The notes under the pieces: model-generated
The model's input: only the letters and a program-made list of their open reading frames with translations
Databases searched by the model: none
Told to the model about the DNA's origin: nothing
Shown here: piece by piece, positions 33,083 to 39,360 of the stretch
How positions within the stretch are numbered: position 1 is the stretch's first letter
Layout: the number at the start of each line of letters is the position of its first letter
Assembly (NCBI GenBank): GCA_025058515.1
Contig: JANXDW010000030.1
Coordinates: 1 to 39,360 of the forward strand
Reading direction: 5' to 3'
Length of the DNA: 39,360 nt
From: Aigarchaeota archaeon
GTDB lineage: Archaea > Thermoproteota > Nitrososphaeria_A > Caldarchaeales > Wolframiiraptoraceae
Translations under genes and position numbers: made by a program

Positions 33083-33760
33083 TTACACCTTTTTTGATAG
33101 AATCTCTACCCAAGGGTTATCCTTTAGGAAGGAGGGCAGACTATCATCTACTTGGTGAGTAAAAGATGATTTCTTACTCTCTTCTACCTTCTTAATCTCA
33201 ATCTCACGAGAGAACATCATCTTTTCAATCTCACTCATCTTGATCGAAATCATCTTCTGCTCTCTCTCAAGTCTATCAAGTCTAGCCTCAAACTCTTCAA
33301 GTATCTTCATTATCTTCGAAACCTCCGTTCTCAATAAGAGAATCTCATTCAATCTTACATCGTTTTCAGAGAGTTTCATCTCTTCTATCCTCTGTTTCTT
33401 CTCAGTGATCTTTGGAGGGAGCAACTCTTCTGCACCCATCGTATCATAGATAATTAAGCCTATCCCATGTCTAGCTAACACTCCTTCATCTATCGTTTTT
33501 GAGAACTTTCTCGGGATTGCTAATACTACACCATTAAACTTTGTCATTAGTTTCTCTACCTCGATTAAAACTTCATGAATTACTGATTTTGAACTGCATG
33601 AATCTTCATTGAGAATGTTAACGATAATTTCTTGCTTACCATTAGAGAATACTAGCTGACTATCTATACCTATAGATTCATAGATTCTACCTACTTCATA
33701 GAAGCCTTCATCTAGGAATAGTGTAGAGATTATATCTTCAGAGGTTAATCTTCTACGCAT
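33083..33760 (-). CDS. Arcadin-2-like coiled-coil partner of crenactin
   Basis: This 225-residue protein has an N-terminal alpha/beta part (about 1-115, including 'VVLAIPRKFSKTIDEG' and 'GIGLIIYD'). A long coiled coil follows (about 120-190), then a linker and a hydrophobic tail helix 'SFLKDNPWVEILSKKV'. Its start overlaps the crenactin gene by 8 nt. In Pyrobaculum the gene next to crenactin encodes arcadin-2, whose C-terminal helix binds and depolymerises crenactin filaments. The position, coiled coil and tail helix fit that. I could not align it in full, so the name is by context and tail. Confidence 0.6.
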   Translation of the reverse strand: MRRRLTSEDIISTLFLDEGFYEVGRIYESIGIDSQLVFSNGKQEIIVNILNEDSCSSKSVIHEVLIEVEKLMTKFNGVVLAIPRKFSKTIDEGVLARHGIGLIIYDTMGAEELLPPKITEKKQRIEEMKLSENDVRLNEILLLRTEVSKIMKILEEFEARLDRLEREQKMISIKMSEIEKMMFSREIEIKKVEESKKSSFTHQVDDSLPSFLKDNPWVEILSKKV

Positions 33761-35021
33761 AGTTCATCCAGCCCTCCATCTTCTCCCATCTCCATTTAAA
33801 ATCATGTGGAACAGCATAACCATAGACTATACATCCTCTCCAAACAGAGAAAGTGGGATCTTTAGTAACCACTACTTGGATATTCTCAATTCCCTTCTCC
33901 TTCATCATAAGCTTGACCTTCTCATCTGATGTAACCGCAACTCCTTCAAGAGTTTTGGGAGACCTCCAGTTAAAGTTTCCACCTGAGAGGATTATTTTAG
34001 AGAAGAGGTGAGGTTGAAGTTCTACTGAGCATTTCTCTACAGCCTCTATTATCGATTCAGCTATATCTGTCATTCCATAAAAATATGTATCGCCTATCTT
34101 TACATCACTCGGTTTAGGCATACCCCTCTTGAAATAGCTTTGAAAGATTTCATGTCCTGGATTGAATACGTATTCGCCTATCAGGAACCTAGTCCAACTC
34201 TGCTCTCCAAGGTCTATCTTGATCCTAGTTCCCTCAATTCTTAATTCTGCTCTAACTTTATCAGGATTTTTCTTAGCAAAATCGATTGCCTCTTCAAGTC
34301 TTTTGGGAAGAAGACCTATCTGCTCTTTCACCTTTCTCACTAACCCCTCCTCTTTAGCTAGATCTCCATATCCAGAATCTTTCAAGATCTCTGAAGTTAA
34401 GATATTTGCAGCTGCTCCACCTCTATTCAATGCTACTACAGCATTTCTTATAGGATACATAGAGATTGGGCAAACTTGTGTATTTCCATGACCGCTCTCA
34501 ACAACGACACATGTAGGAATCTTTTGAGAGATCGCTACAGCTAGAGGTTGAGAAATTATGGTAGCAGCTCTTACCAGCATCTTATCAGAATTTAACTCTC
34601 CAAAAATCTCAAATAATCTTTCATACATATATCGTGGAGCGGTTACAGCAAGACTTGCAACAATATAGAATCCTCTAAAATCTGGATCATTTAGAGTAAA
34701 GCTCTCAACCGCGAAGTTTGTCAGCTCTTTTATTACTTGCCAAGCTCTTACATCATTCTTCTCTACTATCCCGTGCTTCACTGGATATACAAGTCTTTCA
34801 GATAGATCTTCTCTTGATTCAAAGAATGCTGGAAGCTCTCTACCTACTACGATGTCTTTATTTACCCCCATAATTCTAGACATTATCGAGCTTTTATCGA
34901 TGAAGTATCCTCTATTCTCAACTACCTCAGGCACCTCTCCTATTGTTATAGGTCCATACTTAAAATCACTTGTACCATAGTCGATGGCGAATACATGTGA
35001 ACGTTTATACTCTTCACTCAC
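33753..35021 (-). CDS. Crenactin, archaeal actin homologue
   Basis: This 422-residue actin-fold ATPase matches Pyrobaculum crenactin along its length as I remember that sequence: 'AIDYGTSDFKYGPITI' (phosphate-1 loop, about 13-28), 'YPVKHGIV', 'DPDFRGFYIVASLA', 'VVESGHGNTQVCPIS' (phosphate-2), 'ALNRGGAAAN', 'LIGEYVFNPGHE', 'KIILSGGNFNWR' (adenosine loop) and 'SVWRGCIVYGYAVP' at the C-terminus. Crenactin forms double-helical actin-like filaments in rod-shaped Thermoproteales and occurs in Korarchaeota and Aigarchaeota. GTG at 35021 is 2 nt after the upstream stop, with GGTGAT in that gene's last codons. Confidence 0.93.
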   Translation of the reverse strand: MSEEYKRSHVFAIDYGTSDFKYGPITIGEVPEVVENRGYFIDKSSIMSRIMGVNKDIVVGRELPAFFESREDLSERLVYPVKHGIVEKNDVRAWQVIKELTNFAVESFTLNDPDFRGFYIVASLAVTAPRYMYERLFEIFGELNSDKMLVRAATIISQPLAVAISQKIPTCVVVESGHGNTQVCPISMYPIRNAVVALNRGGAAANILTSEILKDSGYGDLAKEEGLVRKVKEQIGLLPKRLEEAIDFAKKNPDKVRAELRIEGTRIKIDLGEQSWTRFLIGEYVFNPGHEIFQSYFKRGMPKPSDVKIGDTYFYGMTDIAESIIEAVEKCSVELQPHLFSKIILSGGNFNWRSPKTLEGVAVTSDEKVKLMMKEKGIENIQVVVTKDPTFSVWRGCIVYGYAVPHDFKWRWEKMEGWMNYA

Positions 35022-35023
35022 TT

Positions 35024-35539
35024 CTACATCACCTTCTCCATCAATATTTGACCTAAAAGTTTTGGATGGATCTTCTTAACAGCCTCAAGTTCTCTTATGC
35101 TTACTCTATACGAGAAGATAATCTTCTTAAGAGATGGATAACTCTCTAACACAACTTCTACACCATTAATCTTTATTCTCTTTAACTCATTTATCTTGAG
35201 GTCTAGATTAAATTGTTTCCCGATTCTTTCAAAGTCAATGTTTCTAAAACAATAGTATACGTCAGCATACCAACAATTACTAATAATTGGTTCTAATAGT
35301 TCTCTAAGGTCTCTTGGATCTATGTATTTATCTCTACTTTTTAGAGAGATGAAGACTTCATATTTATCCTCACTCTCTGCTATGAGCTGTATCTCAAACT
35401 TCTCCTTCTCTATCTTATTTCCTATTGTTCTCCATCCTCTATTGAGTAAACTTGTGAGTAGAACTTCCCATCCTTTAGGCTCATGATAGAATCTGCAGAA
35501 AAGCCTAATATCGAAGTCAATCACGCTCAAGCTACTCAA
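35024..35539 (-). CDS. Arcadin-1-like or unknown protein of the crenactin operon
   Basis: I do not recognise the sequence of this 171-residue protein directly. It is the first gene of the crenactin operon, 2 nt before crenactin. In known arcade clusters an arcadin gene takes such a place. It is rich in aromatic and charged residues, with predicted alternating strands and helices ('CWYADVYYCFRNIDFERIG', about 85-103) and no membrane segment. The start is TTG at 35539, or GTG at 35524, with a TATA-like box near 35559-35568. The arcadin-1 label rests on context only. Confidence 0.5.
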   Translation of the reverse strand: MSSLSVIDFDIRLFCRFYHEPKGWEVLLTSLLNRGWRTIGNKIEKEKFEIQLIAESEDKYEVFISLKSRDKYIDPRDLRELLEPIISNCWYADVYYCFRNIDFERIGKQFNLDLKINELKRIKINGVEVVLESYPSLKKIIFSYRVSIRELEAVKKIHPKLLGQILMEKVM

Positions 35540-35594
35540 TAAAATCTAAATTCTCCTAGAATATATTTCTATGAGAGATATCTGAAAGTGGAGT

Positions 35595-35605
35595 AAAATA
35601 TAATA
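35595..35605 (+). promoter_or_regulatory. TATA-like box of the cupin gene
   Basis: AAAATATAATA is centred about 29 nt before the ATG at 35629, supporting that start over a TTG at 35611. Confidence 0.45.
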
Positions 35606-35628
35606 TTTGATTGCTTACTTTATATCTC

Positions 35629-35979
35629 ATGGTCAAGGTCTGGAAAAAAGGATCTTGGATCAATTTTAGAGAAGGTATCTCTATGAGAACTTTAAGCTAT
35701 TCTGAGAACTGTCTCTTAGTACTATTCAAGATAGATTCCGGTAAACTCATCCCACTACATAATCATCCGCAGGCGCAGTATGGGTTAGTCATAAGTGGTA
35801 GAGGCTTCTTTACTTCTAGGAATAGAGAAGTTGAAGTATCTGAAGGAGATTCTTACTATATTCCTCCAAATGAAGAACACGGATTCCGTGCAGTAGAAGA
35901 TGTAACCGTGGTGGATATATTTATACCTCCTAGAACTGATTACTTAAACTTTGCGAGAAGACCGGATATAGATTCTTGA
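35629..35979 (+). CDS. Small cupin-domain protein
   Basis: This 116-residue single-domain cupin has motif 1 'PLHNHPQAQYGLVISGRGFF' (about residues 43-62), with both metal histidines and a downstream glycine pair, and motif 2 'YYIPPNEEHGF' (about 84-94). Small cupins of this kind bind a divalent metal and act as isomerases, dioxygenases or sensors; the substrate is not evident. It is a single gene under a leaderless promoter between the crenactin operon and EF-2. Confidence 0.85.
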   Translation: MVKVWKKGSWINFREGISMRTLSYSENCLLVLFKIDSGKLIPLHNHPQAQYGLVISGRGFFTSRNREVEVSEGDSYYIPPNEEHGFRAVEDVTVVDIFIPPRTDYLNFARRPDIDS

Positions 35980-36058
35980 AGACTGAGATACCTCATCAAG
36001 TCCACAAGGTAGGATATTGATTATCAGTAAATTTAACCCTTCTCCAATAACTAGAGTA

Positions 36059-36068
36059 GCGTTAAATA
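36059..36068 (+). promoter_or_regulatory. TATA-like box of the EF-2 gene
   Basis: GCGTTAAATA is centred about 42 nt before the ATG at 36106, giving a leader of about 15 nt with a purine-rich GGAGAAGAGAG ribosome site. Confidence 0.4.
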
Positions 36069-36105
36069 GGTCGGATACAATCACTAGAGAAGGAGAAGAG
36101 AGAAG

Positions 36106-38292
36106 ATGCCTAGAGTAAAGAAGATCTCAGAAGTAGTTGATATACTTCATCAAAAAGATCAGATAAGAAATATCGGTATAATAGCCCATGTCGACCACGG
36201 TAAAACTACTACTACGGATAGCTTGTTGGCTGCCGCTGGTCTCCTCTCTCCAACGCTTGCTGGTAAAGCTCTTGCACTAGATTACCTTGAAGAAGAACAG
36301 CAGAGACAGATGACGATCAAAGCTGCCAACATCTCTCTCTACTACGAAATGAATGGTAATCCATACATCATTAACATGATAGATACTCCAGGTCACGTAG
36401 ATTTTAGCGGTAGAGTTACAAGAGCTCTGAGAGCTATAGATGGAGCAGTAGTAGTTGTAGATGCAGTTGAGGGGGTTATGACTCAGACAGAGACAGTTAT
36501 ACGACAAGCTGTTCAAGAAAGAGTAAAACCAGTACTGTATATAAACAAGATAGATAGGTTAATTAAAGAACTTAGATTAACGCCTGAGAAGATACAAGAG
36601 ACACTGGCTAGAATTGTATTAGATGTAAATAGATTGATAGAGATGTACGCTGAGCCAGAGTATAGAGAGAAGTGGAAGGTAAGCTTTCAAAGTGGGAACG
36701 TTGCGATCGGGAGTGCAAAAGATAGGTGGGGCTTCACTCTACATCAAGCTCAGAAGAAGGGGATAAAGTTTTCAGATGTTTTAAAAGCCTTCAGCAATAA
36801 CGATGTAGACTGGCTTAGAGAGAACACTCCACTCCATGAAGCCATATTGGAGATGGTCATCACTCATCATCCACCTCCACATATAGCTCAAAGATACAGG
36901 ATACCTAAGATATGGAAAGGAGATATAGAGAATGAAGTTGGACAAGCGATGTTGAAATGCGATGAGAAAGGTCCAGCTGTAATGGTGGTCACAGATGTAA
37001 AAGTAGATCCTCAAGCTGGTGTAGTAGCAACTGGAAGACTATTCAGCGGTACAGTAAGTGAAGGAGATAACATACTTATTGTTGGGAGAAACATAAAGAG
37101 GAGAATACAGCAGGTAACAGTATACATGGGACCGAGTAGAGAGATAGTTGGATCTCTCCCAGCTGGAAACATCCCAGCCCTCCTCGGAGTAGAAGAAGCA
37201 AGAGCTGGAGATACACTAGCAACTTACGAAGTCGTTCCATTCGAATCTCTAAAGTATGTATCTGAACCTGTTGTAACAATCTCAGTTGAGCCAAAGCATA
37301 GTAGAGATCTTCCAAAGCTCGTAGACTTCTTAAACAAGCTTAGTATTGAAGACCCAACTCTCGTGACCACTGTTAGACCTGAGACAGGTGAATACTTGAT
37401 AAGCGGTATGGGTACGCTTCATCTAGAGATAGCTCTTACATGGATTAGTAAGGCTGGGTTGGAGATTTTAGCCAGTAAGCCTATCATCCTCTATAGAGAA
37501 ACCATAAGTGAGAAGGGAAAAGTATTCGAGGGCAAATCACCGAATAGACATAATAAGATATACATCCAAGTTGAACCTCTCGAAGAAGAGATTATCGATT
37601 TGATTAGAAGAGGAGAGTTGTTCGATGAGATGGATAAGAAGCAGATGGCGAAGATACTGAGAGAACATGGATGGGATGCGGATATGGCTAGAGGAGTATG
37701 GGCGATCGATCCGAGAGGAAACATACTTGTAGATATGACGAAGGGAGCTCAATATCTTCAAGAGAGTAAGATGATGATTATAGGAGGATTCCAGAGAGTA
37801 GTGCAGGAAGGACCACTTGCAGGAGAGAATATGCGTGGAGTAAAAGCAATCCTCACTCAAGTTGAACTTCATGAAGACCCTGTTCACAGAGGGTATGCTC
37901 AGATAGCTCCAGCCACATGGAGAAGCATGTATGCAAGTATCTTGAGCGCTAACCCAGTCTTGTTAGAGCCTGTACTAAAGATTGAGGCCAAGGTTCCACC
38001 TGACCTTATGGGAGCAGTTACAAGCGTCATAACGTCTAAGAGAGGTAGGATAATTGAGGTAGCTCAACAAGAATACATCACTGTTGTTACTGGAGAGATA
38101 CCTGCAGCTGAAACATTTGACTTAAGTGAAGTAATGCGTGGGGCTACTGTTGGTAAAGCATTCTGGGCAACAGAATTCTATGCATGGAGACAAGTCCCAG
38201 CATCAATAAGAGATAAAGTAATAGAAGAGATCAGGAAGAGGAAAGGGCTTCCACCGAACATACCGAAGATATCAGACTTCGTAGAAGAATAG
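36106..38292 (+). CDS. fusA/aef2: Translation elongation factor 2
   Basis: This 728-residue archaeal EF-2 is the GTPase that moves the ribosome along mRNA. G1 is 'AHVDHGKTT' (27-35), G3 'DTPGHVDFSG', G4 'NKID'. The switch region reads 'YLEEEQQRQMTIKAANISL'. Domain IV has 'LHEDPVHRGYAQ', where His594 is the diphthamide position. The residues just after it ('IAPATWRSMYASIL') have Trp where I recall Arg in most archaeal homologues. The length is normal. The gene is preceded by a purine-rich ribosome site and is probably monocistronic. Confidence 0.97.
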   Translation: MPRVKKISEVVDILHQKDQIRNIGIIAHVDHGKTTTTDSLLAAAGLLSPTLAGKALALDYLEEEQQRQMTIKAANISLYYEMNGNPYIINMIDTPGHVDFSGRVTRALRAIDGAVVVVDAVEGVMTQTETVIRQAVQERVKPVLYINKIDRLIKELRLTPEKIQETLARIVLDVNRLIEMYAEPEYREKWKVSFQSGNVAIGSAKDRWGFTLHQAQKKGIKFSDVLKAFSNNDVDWLRENTPLHEAILEMVITHHPPPHIAQRYRIPKIWKGDIENEVGQAMLKCDEKGPAVMVVTDVKVDPQAGVVATGRLFSGTVSEGDNILIVGRNIKRRIQQVTVYMGPSREIVGSLPAGNIPALLGVEEARAGDTLATYEVVPFESLKYVSEPVVTISVEPKHSRDLPKLVDFLNKLSIEDPTLVTTVRPETGEYLISGMGTLHLEIALTWISKAGLEILASKPIILYRETISEKGKVFEGKSPNRHNKIYIQVEPLEEEIIDLIRRGELFDEMDKKQMAKILREHGWDADMARGVWAIDPRGNILVDMTKGAQYLQESKMMIIGGFQRVVQEGPLAGENMRGVKAILTQVELHEDPVHRGYAQIAPATWRSMYASILSANPVLLEPVLKIEAKVPPDLMGAVTSVITSKRGRIIEVAQQEYITVVTGEIPAAETFDLSEVMRGATVGKAFWATEFYAWRQVPASIRDKVIEEIRKRKGLPPNIPKISDFVEE

Positions 38293-38356
38293 AATTACAA
38301 AATGAAGTTTAAAGACTGAACGAGTATCTCAAGACTTTTGATAAGATTTTATCTAT

Positions 38357-38367
38357 GTAAAATATTA
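38357..38367 (+). promoter_or_regulatory. TATA-like box of the right-edge dehydrogenase gene
   Basis: GTAAAATATTA is centred about 31 nt before the GTG at 38393. Confidence 0.4.
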
Positions 38368-38392
38368 AGGTAGAAGGTAATATATAGTTAAG

Positions 38393-39360
38393 GTGCTCGT
38401 TCTAGGCTACGGTCGAGTAGGCTCTACAATAGTTGACGACCTCATCTCTTCAAACATAGTATCGTTCATCGGTGTCTGCGATAAAAACTGGGAGAACATT
38501 AAAAATCTATCTTTCGAGAAGATCCAAGTATACAACTTTGACTTAAATGATGAGATCACGTTGGTTAATTTAATGAAAGAATACGATGTGGTAATATGTG
38601 CTTTACCAAGTTATCTTGGATTCAAAGTTGAAGAAGCAGCGATTAAAGCTGGAGTTGATCTAGTTGATGTCTCGTACACACTTGAAGATCCTTTCATACT
38701 GGATTCGAGAGCTAGAGATGCTAACGTAACGATCGTTCCCGACTGTGGTGTGGCTCCAGGTTTAAGCAATATGCTTGTTGGTTATGGATATAGTGAGTTT
38801 GATGAAGTTAAATCTGTAAAGATACTAGTTGGCGGTCTGCCTCAGAACCCTATACCACCACTAGATTACATCATGACATGGTCATCTGAAGATCTAATAG
38901 AAGAATATAGTCGCCCAGTAAGAATTATTGAAGAAGGTGTTCTCAAGTATGTTGAACCTCTTACAGGAATTGAATTAGTTAACTTTGAAGGTTTAGGTAT
39001 TTTCGAGGCATTCTATACCGATGGGTTACGTACATTGTTAACCACTTTAAGCAGTAAGATTTTAGAGATGTGTGAAAAAACTTTAAGATATCCTGGACAT
39101 GCTGAGAAGATCATGTTCCTCAAGAAGTTAGGAATGTTTGATGATGAGCCTTTGATCATTGATGATTTAAAGATTGAGCCAAGAAAATTTTTAGCAAAAC
39201 TTCTAGATAAAAAATTGAGAATCAATCTACCAGATATGCTCTTATTGAGAATTGTCTTAAAAGGTGTTAAAGGAGGTTTAGAATTCTCTAAGATATTTCA
39301 AGTTATTGATCTATATGATGAAGAGAAAAATATAACTGCATTATCTAGAACTACTGGGTA
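38393..39360 (+). CDS. Saccharopine/lysine dehydrogenase-like oxidoreductase (3' end outside window)
   Basis: The frame is open to the right edge; 322 residues are visible. The protein starts with the Rossmann strand 'VLGYGRVGSTIVDDL'. Then come 'YDVVICALPSYLG', 'AGVDLVDVSYTLEDP', 'PDCGVAPGLSNMLVGY' and 'VGGLPQNPIPPLDY'. The last two blocks are typical of saccharopine dehydrogenase relatives such as lysine 6-dehydrogenase. I start it at GTG 38393; the frame opens at 38381, but the codons between (TAT, ATA, GTT, AAG) are not normal starts. A TATA-like box fits this start. Reaction and substrate (lysine or another amino acid) are not certain. Confidence 0.85.
   Translation, partial: MLVLGYGRVGSTIVDDLISSNIVSFIGVCDKNWENIKNLSFEKIQVYNFDLNDEITLVNLMKEYDVVICALPSYLGFKVEEAAIKAGVDLVDVSYTLEDPFILDSRARDANVTIVPDCGVAPGLSNMLVGYGYSEFDEVKSVKILVGGLPQNPIPPLDYIMTWSSEDLIEEYSRPVRIIEEGVLKYVEPLTGIELVNFEGLGIFEAFYTDGLRTLLTTLSSKILEMCEKTLRYPGHAEKIMFLKKLGMFDDEPLIIDDLKIEPRKFLAKLLDKKLRINLPDMLLLRIVLKGVKGGLEFSKIFQVIDLYDEEKNITALSRTTG

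Noticed and set aside
507-39225. Many long open frames antisense to, or in other frames of, real genes (for example 7025-7612, 2619-3032, 15741-16088, 37537-37887)
   Set aside because: They lie wholly inside strongly conserved genes, are rich in Ser, Pro or odd residues, and show no family features or ribosome sites of their own.
1-39360. CRISPR arrays, tRNA/rRNA genes, insertion sequences, integrases and defence systems
   Set aside because: I looked for regularly spaced repeats, CCA-type tRNA ends, transposase motifs and attachment repeats and found none I could support.

Overview
This is an AT-rich stretch from an archaeon, probably a thermophilic or anaerobic heterotroph of the TACK group. 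The evidence is an archaeal EF-2, Orc1/Cdc6, both clamp-loader (RFC) subunits, an archaeal-type dihydroneopterin aldolase, and a crenactin gene with arcadin-like neighbours. Crenactin points to Thermoproteales, Korarchaeota, Aigarchaeota or a related lineage; I cannot name the species. Many first genes of operons have a TATA-like box about 27 nt upstream of the start codon, as expected for leaderless mRNA. Internal genes use Shine-Dalgarno (SD) sites, often with GTG or TTG starts. I see no tRNA, rRNA, CRISPR array, transposase or integrase.

Left half (1-23,000), a catabolic island. It opens with the end of a TudS-related desulfidase gene, then a cyclase-family hydrolase. Next comes a CoxG-like gene followed by a three-subunit molybdenum hydroxylase (large, FAD and 2Fe-2S subunits). 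Facing it is a minus-strand operon related to the E. coli oxamate carbamoyltransferase AllFGH: DUF1116 (AllG), DUF2877 (AllH), a MoaD-like beta-grasp protein, FdrA (AllF), and a separate 57-residue protein resembling the FdrA tail. Then follow a methylisocitrate-lyase-like gene and a PrpD-family gene. A complete biotin module comes next: carboxyltransferase, sodium-pumping membrane beta subunit, biotin carrier, small anchor subunit, biotin ligase BirA and biotin transporter BioY. A second molybdenum hydroxylase operon and a GNAT-like gene close the island. A plausible reading is oxidation of N-heterocyclic or other aromatic substrates, phosphorolysis of a ureido intermediate to carbamoyl phosphate, and energy recovery by a Na+-pumping decarboxylase. 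The substrates are inference.

Right half (23,000-39,360), mostly informational and cell-structure genes. In order: orc1/cdc6; an operon tatD-rfcS-rfcL; an MBL-fold UPF0173 protein with a small cysteine-containing unknown; a class V aminotransferase; a COG1313 radical SAM protein divergent from mptD; a minus-strand cluster of arcadin-1-like, crenactin, arcadin-2-like and an RNase Z-like hydrolase, followed by dCTP deaminase under its own promoter; a small cupin; EF-2; and a saccharopine/lysine dehydrogenase-like gene cut by the right edge.

Most notable: the archaeal AllFGH-like operon with two extra small proteins; a 65-nt perfect inverted identity between the small subunits of the two otherwise diverged hydroxylases (likely gene conversion, and a possible inversion substrate); and an RNase Z-like gene with no normal start codon, in frame behind the arcadin-2 stop.
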